Origin: Cochliopodium minus
Lineage: Eukaryota; Discosea; Himatismenida; Cochliopodiidae
NCBI GenBank assembly: GCA_024220525.1
Contig: JAMYWO010000011.1
Coordinates: 29,168-90,022 of the forward strand
Length of the DNA stretch: 60,855 nucleotides
Direction: 5' to 3'
Under the pieces are notes generated by a model. The model was not told the DNA's origin. It saw nothing but the letters and a program-made list of their open reading frames with translations, and did no database searches. Position numbers and translations under genes: made by a program. Of this stretch, positions 45,674-56,797 are shown piece by piece. Position 1 is the stretch's first letter, and every line of letters starts with the position of its first letter.

Positions 45674-48434
45674 TTAATTCTTATTTAACTTTTCGTTAAT
45701 AACATTTGGTATTTCCTCAATCTTTATCGGTTGAGAAATAGATTCCAAAACATCAAAAACAGAATTAAAGTGATCAGGCTGTTTGATATCAAACAAAATT
45801 TCGCCAAAATCCCAAGAAAAGGTATTCTCGTTGAAATAACACTTGGCAACAATAGCATCCTCAATTTTGTAAACAAATTTCTTCTTAGAAGAATCTTTTT
45901 GAAGAGGATCATCTTGATCATTCAATTTGTTTTGATTTCCAATCTCTTCGTGGTAAACCAAATCGAAAACTCTTTTGTTGAGACGACTTGCATGTTGCTC
46001 CAAAGACCCCTTAATGAGAGAAAGCTGGGTATCATTGAAATTGGCTCGCTTGCAATAAAAAAGGCCATTGTCAGAAACACAAGTGAAGAAAAGGTTCTGG
46101 ACAATGTATTGGACATCTCTTTTGTTACGAGGAGCAGTTCTAATGCATAATTGAAAATCAACAGAAGTGAAACCAGGAAAATTCCACTTGAACATGTGGA
46201 AATTAGAAAGAGGGAGGTAAGGAGTCATGAAGGGAGAGAAAACAATCCCGCTAGAGTAAGTTTTGAGGTTTCCAAACTGAAAGCAGGGATGTGTGTTGTC
46301 GTAAGAAAAATTTGAAACAAAAGAAGAAAACTGATCAAATTGAAAAAAGGGTTTCAAAAACATTTTGAAACAGTTTGTGTTACTAGAAAAATTAAAATTG
46401 AATTTATCAATTAAATTCTTGAGAGTGGAAAGTCTTTCGCTGAAAGGCTTCACAACAACGGAAACACCGTCAGAGGACAAAAGGTCGAAAGCAACATAAA
46501 CCATCTCGTTGTTGAGCAGATCTTTGACGATCTCCCCATCAATGACAGTATCACCACTCTTAGAAAAAAAATGAAAGAGATTCTCATCAATGTTTTTCAT
46601 TTTGTAAAAATCAAAGTTTTTATCGACAAAAAAAACTCCGCTGTTATTTTTAGGAACAAAAATGGAAAATCTCTCACTTTGAGACTTTGCCGAAAAATAA
46701 TATCCGCTATTCAAATTGTGCATTCTATTGTTGTTGAGGAGTATTGGGTGGCTTCCTGGGAAGATGTGAAAATTAATTTCTTTGAGGGATTGGTAGCCAA
46801 AGATGCGGAGAAATGTTTTTTTGAGAGGCTTTGCTTCGTATTCATCCACCATTTCAAATCTCTTTTCAAAAAAATCATAAGTTGTGTTTTCTTCACAAAA
46901 TTTTTTATTTTCATTTTTATTATTATTCTTATTATTTTTAATTTTATTTTTCTTTTTATTACTATTACTATTATTTTTATTACTGTTTCTGTTTTCATGA
47001 TCTTTATCGTTGTCTTTGTTGTAATTTTTGTCGTAAGAAGATTTCATTTTTTTGTTGTTAAACAGATCATTTTTGTGATTATAAAAAACAGATTCTTCTT
47101 CATTCAAATTTCTTTCACCACTTTTATCGTGAGAACCATTGCCAGCATTTTTACTATAATTACTTTTATTGTTGAAATTATTATTATTGTTTTTATTTTC
47201 ATAAAAATAATCCCCATGATTATTGTTCTGAGAACTATTTCTTTCGTTATATTGTCCATTATTTTGAGAGTTGTAATTGTTTTGGGAACGATCATTGCGA
47301 GAATGGTAACTTTTATTGTAATAATTATTGTTTTGATTATTGTTATAATTGTCGTTGAAATTATTATTATTGTAATTTTTATTGTTGTAATTATGGTTGT
47401 TGTGATTATTGTTTCCTTTGTACGAAGAAAACAGAGATGATGTCTCTTCCCAAAAAGAAGAAACCAAATTGAACAAATCATTTATTTCCATGAACAACAC
47501 TCTTGGATCAAATTCAAATTCTACCTATAAAAAATTTAGAAAAGATTTTTTAAAAAAAATTAAAAACAAAAAACAAAAAATATTAACAAAAAAATAAACA
47601 AAAAACAAAAAAATCACTTCAATTTTTGGATTTTCTGTCTTTTCAGTCATTCCTTCTGAGGTGTATTCGTACGTTTTGGTTTCTACTTTGCTAACATCGA
47701 CCCACCACAATTCATTACACTTGTATGATGAAACTTCCTTTTCTCTCGTGAAAGTGTACCCAAACAAAACTTCTTTGATATCACTTCTTGAAGAAGAACT
47801 GTTGTTGTCTTCGCTGCTTATTTGACATCTCATGCTCATGTTCAGCTCTCTGCTGTACCTGTCTGTTTTATAAATACTTCTTTTGTCAATGTCTCCCATT
47901 AACACCTTTGTTGTCAAATTTTGTCTTTGCGAAAAAAATTTGTTTTTCAATATTAATATTAATTTCAATAAATGATAAATTATTTAATAATTGAAAGTGT
48001 TATTTGGTATGTTCTTCTGATAAATGGAAATTATAAATATATATATAATCAATATCATAATATATTGGCCAATTGATGACGATGATATTGATCAAAATTC
48101 AGAATGAATATAAAGTATTGTTTGATTTTATAAAAAAAAAAATTGAATAATACCTAATTCTTCTTTTATTTCCCATCATGCCTTGATCATAGAAATAATC
48201 TTTTGTGAGAGTACATGTTTTCTTCCATTTAGTATCATTTTTGAATTTCTCGATCAACATTTGGTGGAGATCATTACCTATTTCTGCCTCAAATCTATTA
48301 TTAAATCTCCTTCCCAATCTGATCTCTAATTCAAGGATATCTTTAGGAAGATGGGAATATTTATCTCGATTTCGATCGATAAAATCAACAAGGAATTCGA
48401 TAATATCTGATTCATACTCATTCTTTCTTTTCAT
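45674..48434 (-). CDS. Bifunctional mRNA capping enzyme: TTM triphosphatase + guanylyltransferase
   Basis: Three minus-strand exons (48434-~48153, ~47934-~47614, ~47524-45674), about 810 residues. The first two and the start of the third encode a Cet1-type tunnel triphosphatase: ELEIRLGR (metal-binding Glu strand), WWVDVSKVE, and VEFEFDP (second Glu strand). A ~150-residue Asn/Tyr-rich linker follows. The guanylyltransferase shows FPGSHPILL, motif I AKSQSERF (consensus KxDGxR), motif III TVIDGEIV, IIIa VYVAFDLL, IV SSGIVFSPFMTPY (consensus DGLIF) and V FKWNF (consensus LKWK). The Lys nucleophile and Arg of motif I are retained but the DG pair is QS. Covalent fusion of a metal-dependent RTPase to the GTase differs from yeast (separate proteins) and animals (phosphatase-type RTPase). 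Convergent with PARG, 45 bases apart. Confidence 0.85.
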
Positions 48435-48569
48435 TTTTTTTTTTTATGAATATTTATTTTTCTTTGAAAAATAAAAAAAAAAAAAATTTTTGAATGAAAA
48501 GTGTTTTGTTTAATCTTTAATAAAGTTTAAATAAAAGGTAATATACAGCTTTGTTTGAAGTAACCTAAT

Positions 48570-49395
48570 CACAAAATAAAACAAAAAGAAGATTCTTTTT
48601 TGTTACTAGATCTCGGTTTCTGGTTATTGTTATTGTTGGATCTTGGAGAAAAGTTGTCCTTAGTTCTTTTGGGAAGTGGAGGTGGTACATTTCCGTTAAA
48701 ATAGAGGGTGATACAACCATCATTGGGTGTTTTATCTTTGAATGTGATTCTGTTTTTCTTACAATGATTATGAATGGCGGGATCTTTTTTGGGTATATTT
48801 AAAGATTTTTCTCTTTTTGAATGTATTTCATAATTACTTTCAAAAATTTTTACCTATTCTCTTTTTATTGTCTGTTGAATGATTACCCTTTCCAACAACT
48901 ACTACCAATTCATTTATTCCCTTCTTTCTGCATACATTCAATCGCTCTTCGAAAAAATTCATCGCTTCTTCGACGAATCTTCACAAACAATCAAAAAAAT
49001 TTAATAACTAAGATTTAATATACTTACAATCCATGCAAATCTATCTTTCCATCATCTCCATTTTTATTTAATTCATTGAAAATCAGCTTTGCAGCTTTCT
49101 CATTCGTTTCTTTAAACAAAATATCTTCTTGTTTACCCTTTTCACTCAATTCTTTGGCCAATCCACCATTTCCACCCTTATAAGCATTTTGGGAGTCTTG
49201 ATAATTCTATCCAATAAAAAAAAATTAAAAATCTTTCGTGAACAAATAAGGAATTGAATTTCTCATTTGATGAATAAAATGTATTATGATTACTTTATTT
49301 CTTTGTTTTGCGTGCTCAGATGCTTGTTCCCTCAACTTATTTCCTTGGACAGAATAAATAACTTGTCCTTTATCATTTGTAATATAATTGTTCAT
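48570..49395 (-). CDS. Smr-domain protein with N-terminal DUF1771 helix and C-terminal CaaX
   Basis: Four minus-strand exons (49395-49294, 49206-49028, 48978-48854, 48784-~48570) give about 205 residues. The N-terminal helical segment (KLREQASEHAKQRNK, KGGNGGLAKELSEKGKQ) matches the DUF1771 region that precedes Smr domains. The Smr core has KIDLHGLFVEEAMNFFEERL, then VVVVGKGNHSTDN, and PAIHNHCKKN. Smr domains bind or cleave RNA/DNA; animal and plant relatives act in mRNA surveillance. After a Pro/Asn/Ser tail the protein ends SSFCFIL, a match to the prenylation box CaaX with Leu last (geranylgeranyl type), suggesting membrane attachment. The gene is 136 bases upstream of the capping-enzyme start on the same strand. 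Confidence 0.85.
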
Positions 49396-49631
49396 CCTTT
49401 CTAAAATCTCAAATAAAGATTTATGTTTCTTTCAAAAAAAAATCAATTTTATTTTATTTTTTTTTCCCATTACTTCATCATTCAAACATTTCAAATCAAT
49501 TTTCAACATTCAAATGGGATTCATCATATGAAAAGGATTATTTAGATTGATACAATTCAAAAAATAAGAAAATTCGATTTTAACTAAAATAATTTAAAAA
49601 ATCTTTATTTTGATAAATTAATACAAAAAAT

Positions 49632-50791
49632 ATGGAGGAAGAAAAAATAATATGGGAAGTATGTATAGATTCTGTTGAAAGTGCCATCCAAGCGGAAATA
49701 GGAGGTTTCAATTTTGGATTAATTCCTATAAAAACCATTTAACAAAGAATAAATTATTTAGGTGCTGATAGAGTTGAATTATGCAGTGCATTAATGGAAG
49801 GAGGTAAATATTTTTTAAGAAAATAAAGCAAAAAATATTAATAATCTTTTATTCTCGAATAATGAAGGGTATATTTCAATTTAAATGATAATCAAATCCA
49901 ATTAATCCTTTGGATATAGATTAACACCAAGCTATGGGCTCATAAAATTGACAAGAAGCAAAATAAAAATACCCATTTATGCAATGATTAGACCAAGAGG
50001 CGGTGATTTCTTGTAAGATTAATTCTATTATCAATAAGAAACCATAAATATGTGATTATATTCTTTTTCACACCTTTCAATTTTGATATTTTTTGTAATC
50101 TTTCATTTTCTTAGATATAACAAGGATGAATTTGAAATAATGAAGGAAGATATCAAAAAATGTAAAGAATTGGGTGTGAATGGAGTAGTATTTGGGATAT
50201 TGAATGAAGAAGGGAAAATAGATGTGGAAAGAATGAAAATATTAAAGGAAATTTCAAATCCATTGAAAATAACATTCCACAGAGCATTTGATATGGTAAA
50301 AAATCCAATAGAATCATTAGAAGTGCTCGAAAAACTTGAAATAGAAAGAATATTAACATCGGGATGCGAAAATACTGTTCTGGAAGGTGTAAGAAAAATT
50401 ATATATAAAGAAATTAATCAACTTTCAATTCCATATTATTTGGATCGTAAAGAGAAATTCACCTTTTATTTTTATTATTCGTTCAATTCATATCGCAATT
50501 TCCTATATAGATTGATCTGATTTGTGAATTGATTCAATTTACAATAGATAGAAATATGAAGATCAAAATTATGCCTGGTGGTGGCATAAATGAAAGAAAT
50601 ATCAAAAAGATTGCATCAATAACCAAAGCAAAAGAATTCCATACTAGTGGTAGAAAGACCATTAGAAGTGAAATGAAATATCAAAATGATAGAGTTTCAT
50701 TTTATGGAACCTCAAAGATATCAGAATTTAACATCAATGTTGTTGATGGAAATAGAATCAAAAATTTCATTCATCTCACCCAAAACAAATG
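49632..50791 (+). CDS. CUTC: CutC-family protein with a predicted 1-nt exon
   Basis: A TIM-barrel CutC protein of about 245 residues. Exons 49632-49702, 49762-49803, 49868 (1 nt), 49920-50011, 50115-50388 and 50511-50791. Family motifs are all present: [89 protein letters not shown] and EFHTSGR. CutC was linked to copper handling in bacteria and binds Cu(I) in humans, though the role is debated. The conserved EGGLTPS cannot be made from two exons: direct splicing of 49803 to 49920 leaves the frame one base short. Treating the G at 49868, flanked by AG and GT, as an exon restores GGA GGA TTA. It is divergent from the Smr gene (236 bases). Confidence 0.88.
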
Positions 50792-51289
50792 AAAAAGGGA
50801 AATAATAATTTTTTTATTTTTCTATTTTTTTTTGCTCTCATATTATAATTATAAATAATTATTAAAGAAAATATATAAAATATTTTTAAATGTTGGATGA
50901 TAAAATTTATATTAGTGTTTTATTGCTTATAATCTTTTAATCATTTCAAAATTTTTTTTCTAAGCTCTAATAAATTATTGAGATATTGTTAATTTTTGGT
51001 ATTTTAAATTAATTTATTAAAATAAAATTCATACTTTTTAAATTACCAAGGAAAAATAAAGTGTAATTAATGCAATAAAAAAATATGGCTTCAAATATCG
51101 AAAAATAATATTATTATTTGGTCGTTATAGATTTTTAATTTTTGATATCCGCCAAAAAAAAAACGATATATAAATTATAAAAAAAAAAAATATCGTTACC
51201 AAATAAAAAAATATCTTAAAATTTAAAAAATAAATAATAAATAAATAAAAAAAAAAAACCATAAAAAGAACCTAAAAAAAAAAGAAGAA
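50792..51289. other. Spacer between CutC and the zinc-binding gene
   Basis: Nearly 500 bases of AT-rich DNA. A short imperfect inverted arrangement around 51110-51200 (TATCG near ATATCCGCC and again AAACGATAT / TATCGTTACC) is visible but too weak to call an RNA or site. No gene recognised. Confidence 0.4.
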
Positions 51290-51745
51290 ATGAGCAGTAA
51301 AACTAAAAAAGAAACCAAGAAGAAATCTGAGGAAGAGGAATCTGAAGAAAACAAATCTGAAAGCAGTCCAAAATCTTCCCCAAAAAGTAGCCCAAAGAAG
51401 AAATCTGCAACCTCCAAAACTTCCAGAAAATCCCCAAAGCCAAAGAAAAAACCTGAATTTAGAAAATCTGAATACAAATGTGCTCTTTGCGAAGAACCAT
51501 ACAAAGCAGGAACTAAGCACTGGAAATCCAAAAATAAAACCAGAATTCCTGGAATTTCAATTTCTCAAAACATGTACAATATCACAAAAGATTTGAAAGA
51601 GAGATACGAAAGCAAGGAAGAAATTCCTAAAAATCACAGACTTTGCCAACTTTGCTATAAAGAAAAGGTTGTTCCTAACTTCCCAAAGAAGAAAAAAGAA
51701 GAGAAGGAAGAGAAGCCAGAGAAAAAAGAGAAATCCAAAAAATAA
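51290..51745 (+). CDS. Small basic protein with a CxxC...CxxC zinc site
   Basis: A single-exon gene of 151 residues, unusual among the intron-rich neighbours. The N-terminus is Lys/Ser/Glu/Pro-rich with repeated SPKSSPKK motifs; the centre has KCALCEEPYKAGTKHW and, about 50 residues later, LCQLCYKEKVVPNF, two CxxC pairs that could bind one zinc (inference); the C-terminus is a Lys/Glu run. The SPKK-like and Lys-rich ends fit a nucleic-acid-binding or nuclear protein. I do not recognise a named family. ATG is preceded by an A-rich leader. Confidence 0.7.
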   Translation: MSSKTKKETKKKSEEEESEENKSESSPKSSPKSSPKKKSATSKTSRKSPKPKKKPEFRKSEYKCALCEEPYKAGTKHWKSKNKTRIPGISISQNMYNITKDLKERYESKEEIPKNHRLCQLCYKEKVVPNFPKKKKEEKEEKPEKKEKSKK

Positions 51746-52375
51746 ACGGATAAAATATATATAAAATAAAAAAATTTTTTTGTTCATTTTCTTTATAAAT
51801 TAAAAGTTTTTGTAAAAACTAGCAAAAAAAAACTTTGTTCTTTCTTTTCTATTCTTTCAATTGTTTTAAACAATCTTTTGCGAAACACTCTTCTTTTTTC
51901 AACTGAAAAAAATAAAAAGAAGGATTTTTTTAAGTTTAAGAGGATATTAAACTCAAAGAGGAATTTTTGGAGGAATTAAATGGGAAATATATAGATTGTT
52001 TTAGGGTTGATATGAAACAAATTATTTTTCTTCAAGCAAATAAAGCAATATAATAAAATAAATTTTTTTTTCTGCATAATTATCAATTCGAATTTCATTG
52101 AAAGTAGTTTGTAAAAAAGAGAAATTCAAATAGATAGGAATGTATGTCTGTTTTTTTTTGTAAACATTTGATCTTTGAACTAATAAAAATAAATTTCAGT
52201 TTAAATTTAAATTTGCGAAATATAAATTAAAAAAAAATCACACTTATAAATAGAATATCTGAAGAAAAAAATTTATAAAAAAAAATAAAAAAAAAAATTA
52301 GAAAGGGAAAATTAAAAGGGAGAATTAAATTAAAAAAGGTGTTTATATTTATTTATATTTAAAAAGAAGAAAAGA
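51746..52375. other. Spacer upstream of the LRAT-like gene
   Basis: About 630 bases of AT-rich DNA between same-strand genes. It must hold the LRAT-like promoter. No coding exon or recognisable element. Confidence 0.4.
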
Positions 52376-53224
52376 ATGACAATATTCAAAACTGCAACAT
52401 TTTCATGGCCTTTACAAAAATGGACATATGAAATAATAGATACTGATGAAGATACATCATTGAGTATGCAAGAGTGCCAACATAAATTCAATACAAAATA
52501 TAGGATAATAGATAAATTTGAAAGAGTAGTGGCGAAAAGTGATTCATTAGCAGAAATAAATGATGATTGGACATTATTGATAAATTTGGTGAGTTCAATG
52601 TTAGAATCAAGAAACGATAAGCATAATGTTTCAGATGAAGTGATGGAATGTGCATCAGGGATCTGTTTTAGATTATTGGAGAAAGGGACGAAGCCAGATT
52701 TGATTCCATACTATGAAGCAGGGAAAATCCAAGCAGGAGATCATTTGGTAGCAAAGAAAAAGATCCCTTTGCCAATGTTCGTTACTGGATTTTATCATCA
52801 TGCCATATATGCCGGAGGAGGAAGTATTTTGCATTTTACAGGTGATAGTGCAAGAGATGCAACTGTCAGATTAACTAAATTGGATGAATTCTTGAAGAAT
52901 GCTAGCAGAGCATACATTATCAGGCATAAATGGAAATTCAATACCAACACCATTTTGAGACGAGGATTTGGAATGTTGGGTGATGGAGGTTATTCTTTAT
53001 TGAACTGGAATTGTGAACATTATGTCAATTATTGTATTACTGGCATAAAGAGATGTTATCAGGTAAAGAAACAACTCATCAGCAATTTCTGGCAGACTCA
53101 ATTCAACCTGGTCTTTTTATTCCTTTCTGGAATCGTGCTTTCTATCAAGCGTTGCATTGTAAATTCCAGGCATGGCACTGAGAAGGATATGATGAAGCGT
53201 ATTGAAGAACAATTTGTCAATTAG
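52376..53224 (+). CDS. LRAT-like (NlpC/P60-superfamily) acyltransferase or phospholipase
   Basis: A single-exon gene of 282 residues. The LRAT/H-box is GDHLVAKKKIPLPM followed by FYHHAIYAGGGSILHFTG, with the conserved first His, and the NC-box is SLLNWNCEHYVNYCITG with the catalytic Cys. A hydrophobic C-terminal segment (FNLVFLFLSGIVLSI) could anchor it to a membrane, as in mammalian HRASLS/PLAAT proteins. The family uses Cys-His chemistry to move acyl groups from phospholipids. A ~115-residue N-terminal extension (FSWPLQKWTYEIIDTDE, DDWTLLINLVSSML) is not part of the usual domain; I do not recognise it. The start is preceded by an AAGAAAAGA leader. Confidence 0.85.
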   Translation: MTIFKTATFSWPLQKWTYEIIDTDEDTSLSMQECQHKFNTKYRIIDKFERVVAKSDSLAEINDDWTLLINLVSSMLESRNDKHNVSDEVMECASGICFRLLEKGTKPDLIPYYEAGKIQAGDHLVAKKKIPLPMFVTGFYHHAIYAGGGSILHFTGDSARDATVRLTKLDEFLKNASRAYIIRHKWKFNTNTILRRGFGMLGDGGYSLLNWNCEHYVNYCITGIKRCYQVKKQLISNFWQTQFNLVFLFLSGIVLSIKRCIVNSRHGTEKDMMKRIEEQFVN

Positions 53225-53444
53225 CAAAATTTAAGGATATTTTCCTTTCTTTTAAAAACTCTCTTTTTTCTATTTTCTTTGCTTCATAACCATTTTGTGT
53301 AAAATAAAATATTTTTTGTTTATAAAAATTGTTGTGTATTTTATTTGTCTTTGATTGGTTATCTATCTATATTCTTTTCAAACTATCTGGCTTCAAATAT
53401 AAAATTGAGAAAAATCTTTGAAATAAAATTAAAAAAAAAAAAAA

Positions 53445-56400
53445 ATGGACAATATCATGAGTTATGTACCTCATCTCATCATATCAGTTTCTGCTATTCT
53501 TGCCATTAAATTTCTTTTTGGTGGTCAAAGGAAGGAGGATCATAAAAAAGATGATCCTAAGCATTCTGTGGAAAAAATCGAAAATAATATCGAACCTGTG
53601 ACATCAATTGAGGATCATATAGTTGCTAAAGTTGATGATCTTAAAAATGGAGAGTAAAATTCAAAATATTGAAAAATAACATAAGATATAAATTGCTTGC
53701 ATTTCCAAAATCATAAAATTGAAAATGATCATTGAAGAGATATATCAATCTCCTACTAATTAACATCTATCCATTCCATAGATATCTTTTAAGAAATTTC
53801 TTTTTTTTTTTATAAAGGATGAAAGAATTTTCTATCAAAGAGGGAAAGATCTTGTTGGTGAAAGAAAATGATGAGATCAGAGCGATGGGAAATAAATGTT
53901 CACATGCAGGTGCATTGCTAAAAAATGGATCCTACAATAACGGGAGGGTAAGATGTCCATGGCACGGAGCATGTTTCTCCACAAAGACAGGAGATATTGA
54001 AGATTTCCCTGCAATCGATTCGATAAGGTAATATATCAATCGAATCATAAAAATTAATATTGATTCAGAGAATAAAATAATAAAATTAATTAAATAATTT
54101 TCTTTTGCATTTTTTAGAACTTTTCCTGTTAGAATAGAAGGGAACAAAGTTATTGTAAGAGCAGATGTTAAAGAGTTAACAGAAAACTGGAAGAGATCTC
54201 CAAAGACTTGCAGCCTCGACAAACAAAACAAGCAAGTGATCGCACTAGTTGGAGCAGGTAACAAAAAAAAAAGACTGATTTCAAAAAAAAAAACATTTAA
54301 TTTAAAATCGAATTTAGTTTCAATATTAAACCAAATTTAAAATATTAATTAAAATCTTTGTAAATAATTTTAAAATTAAGTACATCTAAATTTTGTTGTC
54401 TTTATTTCAATCTTAGTACTATTTTAACTTTACCTTTTTTAATTTTTATTTATTTGTTCAAATTATTTTTTTCAAAAATCATTTAAAACATTTTAGGGCC
54501 AGCAACTTTCTTGGCATGCCAAACACTAAGAAGTGAAGGTTACGAAGGAAGAATAATTATAATAGGAAAGGAGAACCACTTGCCATACGACAGAACACTG
54601 TTGTCCAAAGACCTCAGTTCCTCCGTTACCAAGATCCAGTTCAGAAACGAGAAGTGGTACAGCGATAATGGTGTAGAACTCATTTTGGGCAATGAAGTTG
54701 TTGAATTAGATCCTCAACTCAAGAAAATTGTCTTGAGAGACAACAAGGAAGTCATTTATGATAAAGCTTTGATTGCTACTGGTTCTTAGTAAACTCTTTT
54801 TTTTAAAAAATTTTTTTTTTTTTATTTTACCAATAATAATTTAAATTAACTTTTTCAATTAATTAAATTTTAATTTTTAAAAATTTTGTTATTTTCTTTT
54901 GTAATTTTATTATGAAAAAAAAAAGTCCTAGAACTCAGTCCAGGACACTTTCTGCGGAAATCCCCAAGGGAGCTAAAAACATTTTTTTTGTACGTGACTT
55001 GGACTGCGCTAATCAACTTGCTTCCAAATACCAAAACTCTAAAGTGGCTGTTATTGGTTCTTCTTTCATAGCAATGGAAACTGCTGCAATGGTAAAATTA
55101 ATTTTTTTTCATTAAATTTATTTTTTGGTTATTTTTAGTTTTTTTTTGAATTTTTTTTTTTTTAAAACTTCGTTTAGAATAATTCCCATTATTTTTGATT
55201 GAATATATTAGTTTCAATTTTTTTTAAAATTTTTCATTTTTAATGTTTTTTTATTTTTCATCGTTTTATTTTTGATTTGTTGCATATTTTTTATTTTATC
55301 CAAGTGAATTGTTTTTTATTTCAAATTTATTTCAATCAATTTATTAATTGATTTTTATTTTTATAAGTTGTCTAAACAAGCAGAGAGTATCACCATCGTT
55401 TCAACAGAAAAATATCCGCTCAACAACATTTTTGGAGACGAGATAGGCAAGTCCATCAAGGAATGGCACGATTTGAAAAGCAAAGTAAAGTACGATTGGA
55501 AAGTTGGAACCAGCGTTGTTAAGTTTTTGTTGGACGGTAATCACAATTTGGAGGGTTTAGAGCTTAAAAATGGAGAGAAAATTGATTGTACTGTTTGTGT
55601 CATTGGTGTTGGTGTAAAAAAATTTTTTTTTTTTTTATTTTTTATTTTTTATTCTTTTTTTTTTTTTTATTTTTTATTTTAACATACTTTTGATTTCTGT
55701 ATTCATTCATTTTTTATTTTTATTTTTTTTAAATTTATTTTTTATTTCTTTTATATTTTAATTAATTTTTTTTATTTTGATTTCTGTATTCATCATTTTT
55801 TTATTCTTTTTTTAATTTTTTATTTTTTGTAATCGTTTTCCTATTCACTTTTAATTTCAATTTCATTTTCTAAACAGACGATTCCATCCACCAAATTTTT
55901 AAAACAAACAGGGGGAGTCACAATTTTGAAAGACGAAAGCATCAAAGTAGACTCAAGTCTGCATGCGGGTAACGATTTATATGCTGCTGGAGACGTGGCC
56001 ACCTATCCCTACCACATCAGCGGAAAAGATACAAGAGTAGAACATTTGGGGTTGGCACAATATCAAGGTAAATAAAGAATAATTATTTTAATTATAATTT
56101 TTATTTTTTATTTTTTTATTTTTTTTGTTTTATTTTTGTTTTTTTTAAATATTTGTTTTTTAATTAATTTTTTCAATATTTTTTTTTTATTTAATAGGAA
56201 AAGTAGCTGCTTTGAACATGCTTAACAAAAAGGTAGAATGTAAATCAGTCCCTGTTGTCTGGTAAAAATTTTTTTTAAATCAATATTTTTTATTCCTAAA
56301 AATTTTCATTTTTTTTCTTTATTTTTTAAATTTTTTTACATTTTTTTCAAATTTATAATAGGACTACTCAACATGGATCAACATTTAGATTTTGTGGAAT

Positions 56401-56632
56401 TTCAACAGGATATGATGACATCGTTGTTGATGGAAGCTTGGATCCTTCCAACTTTCGTTTTGCCGCCTTTTTTTGTAAAGAAGACAAGGTGATTGCTGTC
56501 TCTTCTTTTTTTAGGGATCCTGTCGTTGCCATTTGCGCCAATTTGATGCATGAAGGTGATATGTTGTCCAAGGAGGATCTTTTGTTGGAAATCAAACAAG
56601 GAAAACTTTCTTTAAAAGGGAGACTCAACTAA
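53445..56632 (+). CDS. AIFM3-type Rieske flavoprotein oxidoreductase
   Basis: Exons 53445-53652, 53819-~54027, ~54117-54258, 54497-54788, 54926-~55091, ~55368-55611, 55879-56068, 56199-~56261 and ~56363-56632 splice in phase. Exon 1 supplies a membrane helix (YVPHLIISVSAILAIKFLFG) and joins exon 2 across GGAGA|GATG to read VDDLKNGEMKEF, the family start of the Rieske domain. The 2Fe-2S ligands are CSHAG and CPWHGAC. The FAD/NAD part has VGAGPATFLACQTL, KENHLPYDRTLLSKDL, ALIATGS, the second dinucleotide motif VIGSSFIAMETAAM, and YAAGDVATYP. The layout (N-terminal anchor, Rieske, pyridine nucleotide-disulphide reductase, C-terminal domain) is that of AIFM3/NFRL proteins. The electron partner is unknown. 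Cysteine synthase follows 165 bases downstream on the same strand. Confidence 0.92.
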
Positions 56633-56797
56633 TTTATTTTCTATTAAAAAATTTTTTTTTATTTTTAAAAAATCATTTTTTTATTTAAATTAAAATTTTA
56701 TATAGTCAATATTTTCAAAATGTTTGTTTCATGATATCAATAGAAATACAACCTTCCCTTCATTTTTTGAATTTGGAAATCTTCAAAAAAAAAAAAA

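Noticed and set aside
46571-47440. Long plus-strand open frame opposite the capping enzyme
   Set aside because: Val/Ile/Phe-rich mirror of the Asn/Tyr-rich linker; looks like a membrane protein but is an antisense artefact.
45674-48434. Viral origin of the capping enzyme (TTM-GTase fusions occur in giant viruses)
   Set aside because: The gene has spliceosomal introns, an Asn-rich linker like its host neighbours and no methyltransferase domain; nothing nearby is virus-like.
51110-51200. Possible small RNA or inverted repeat around TATCG motifs
   Set aside because: The pairing is short and imperfect and the AT-rich background produces many such matches.
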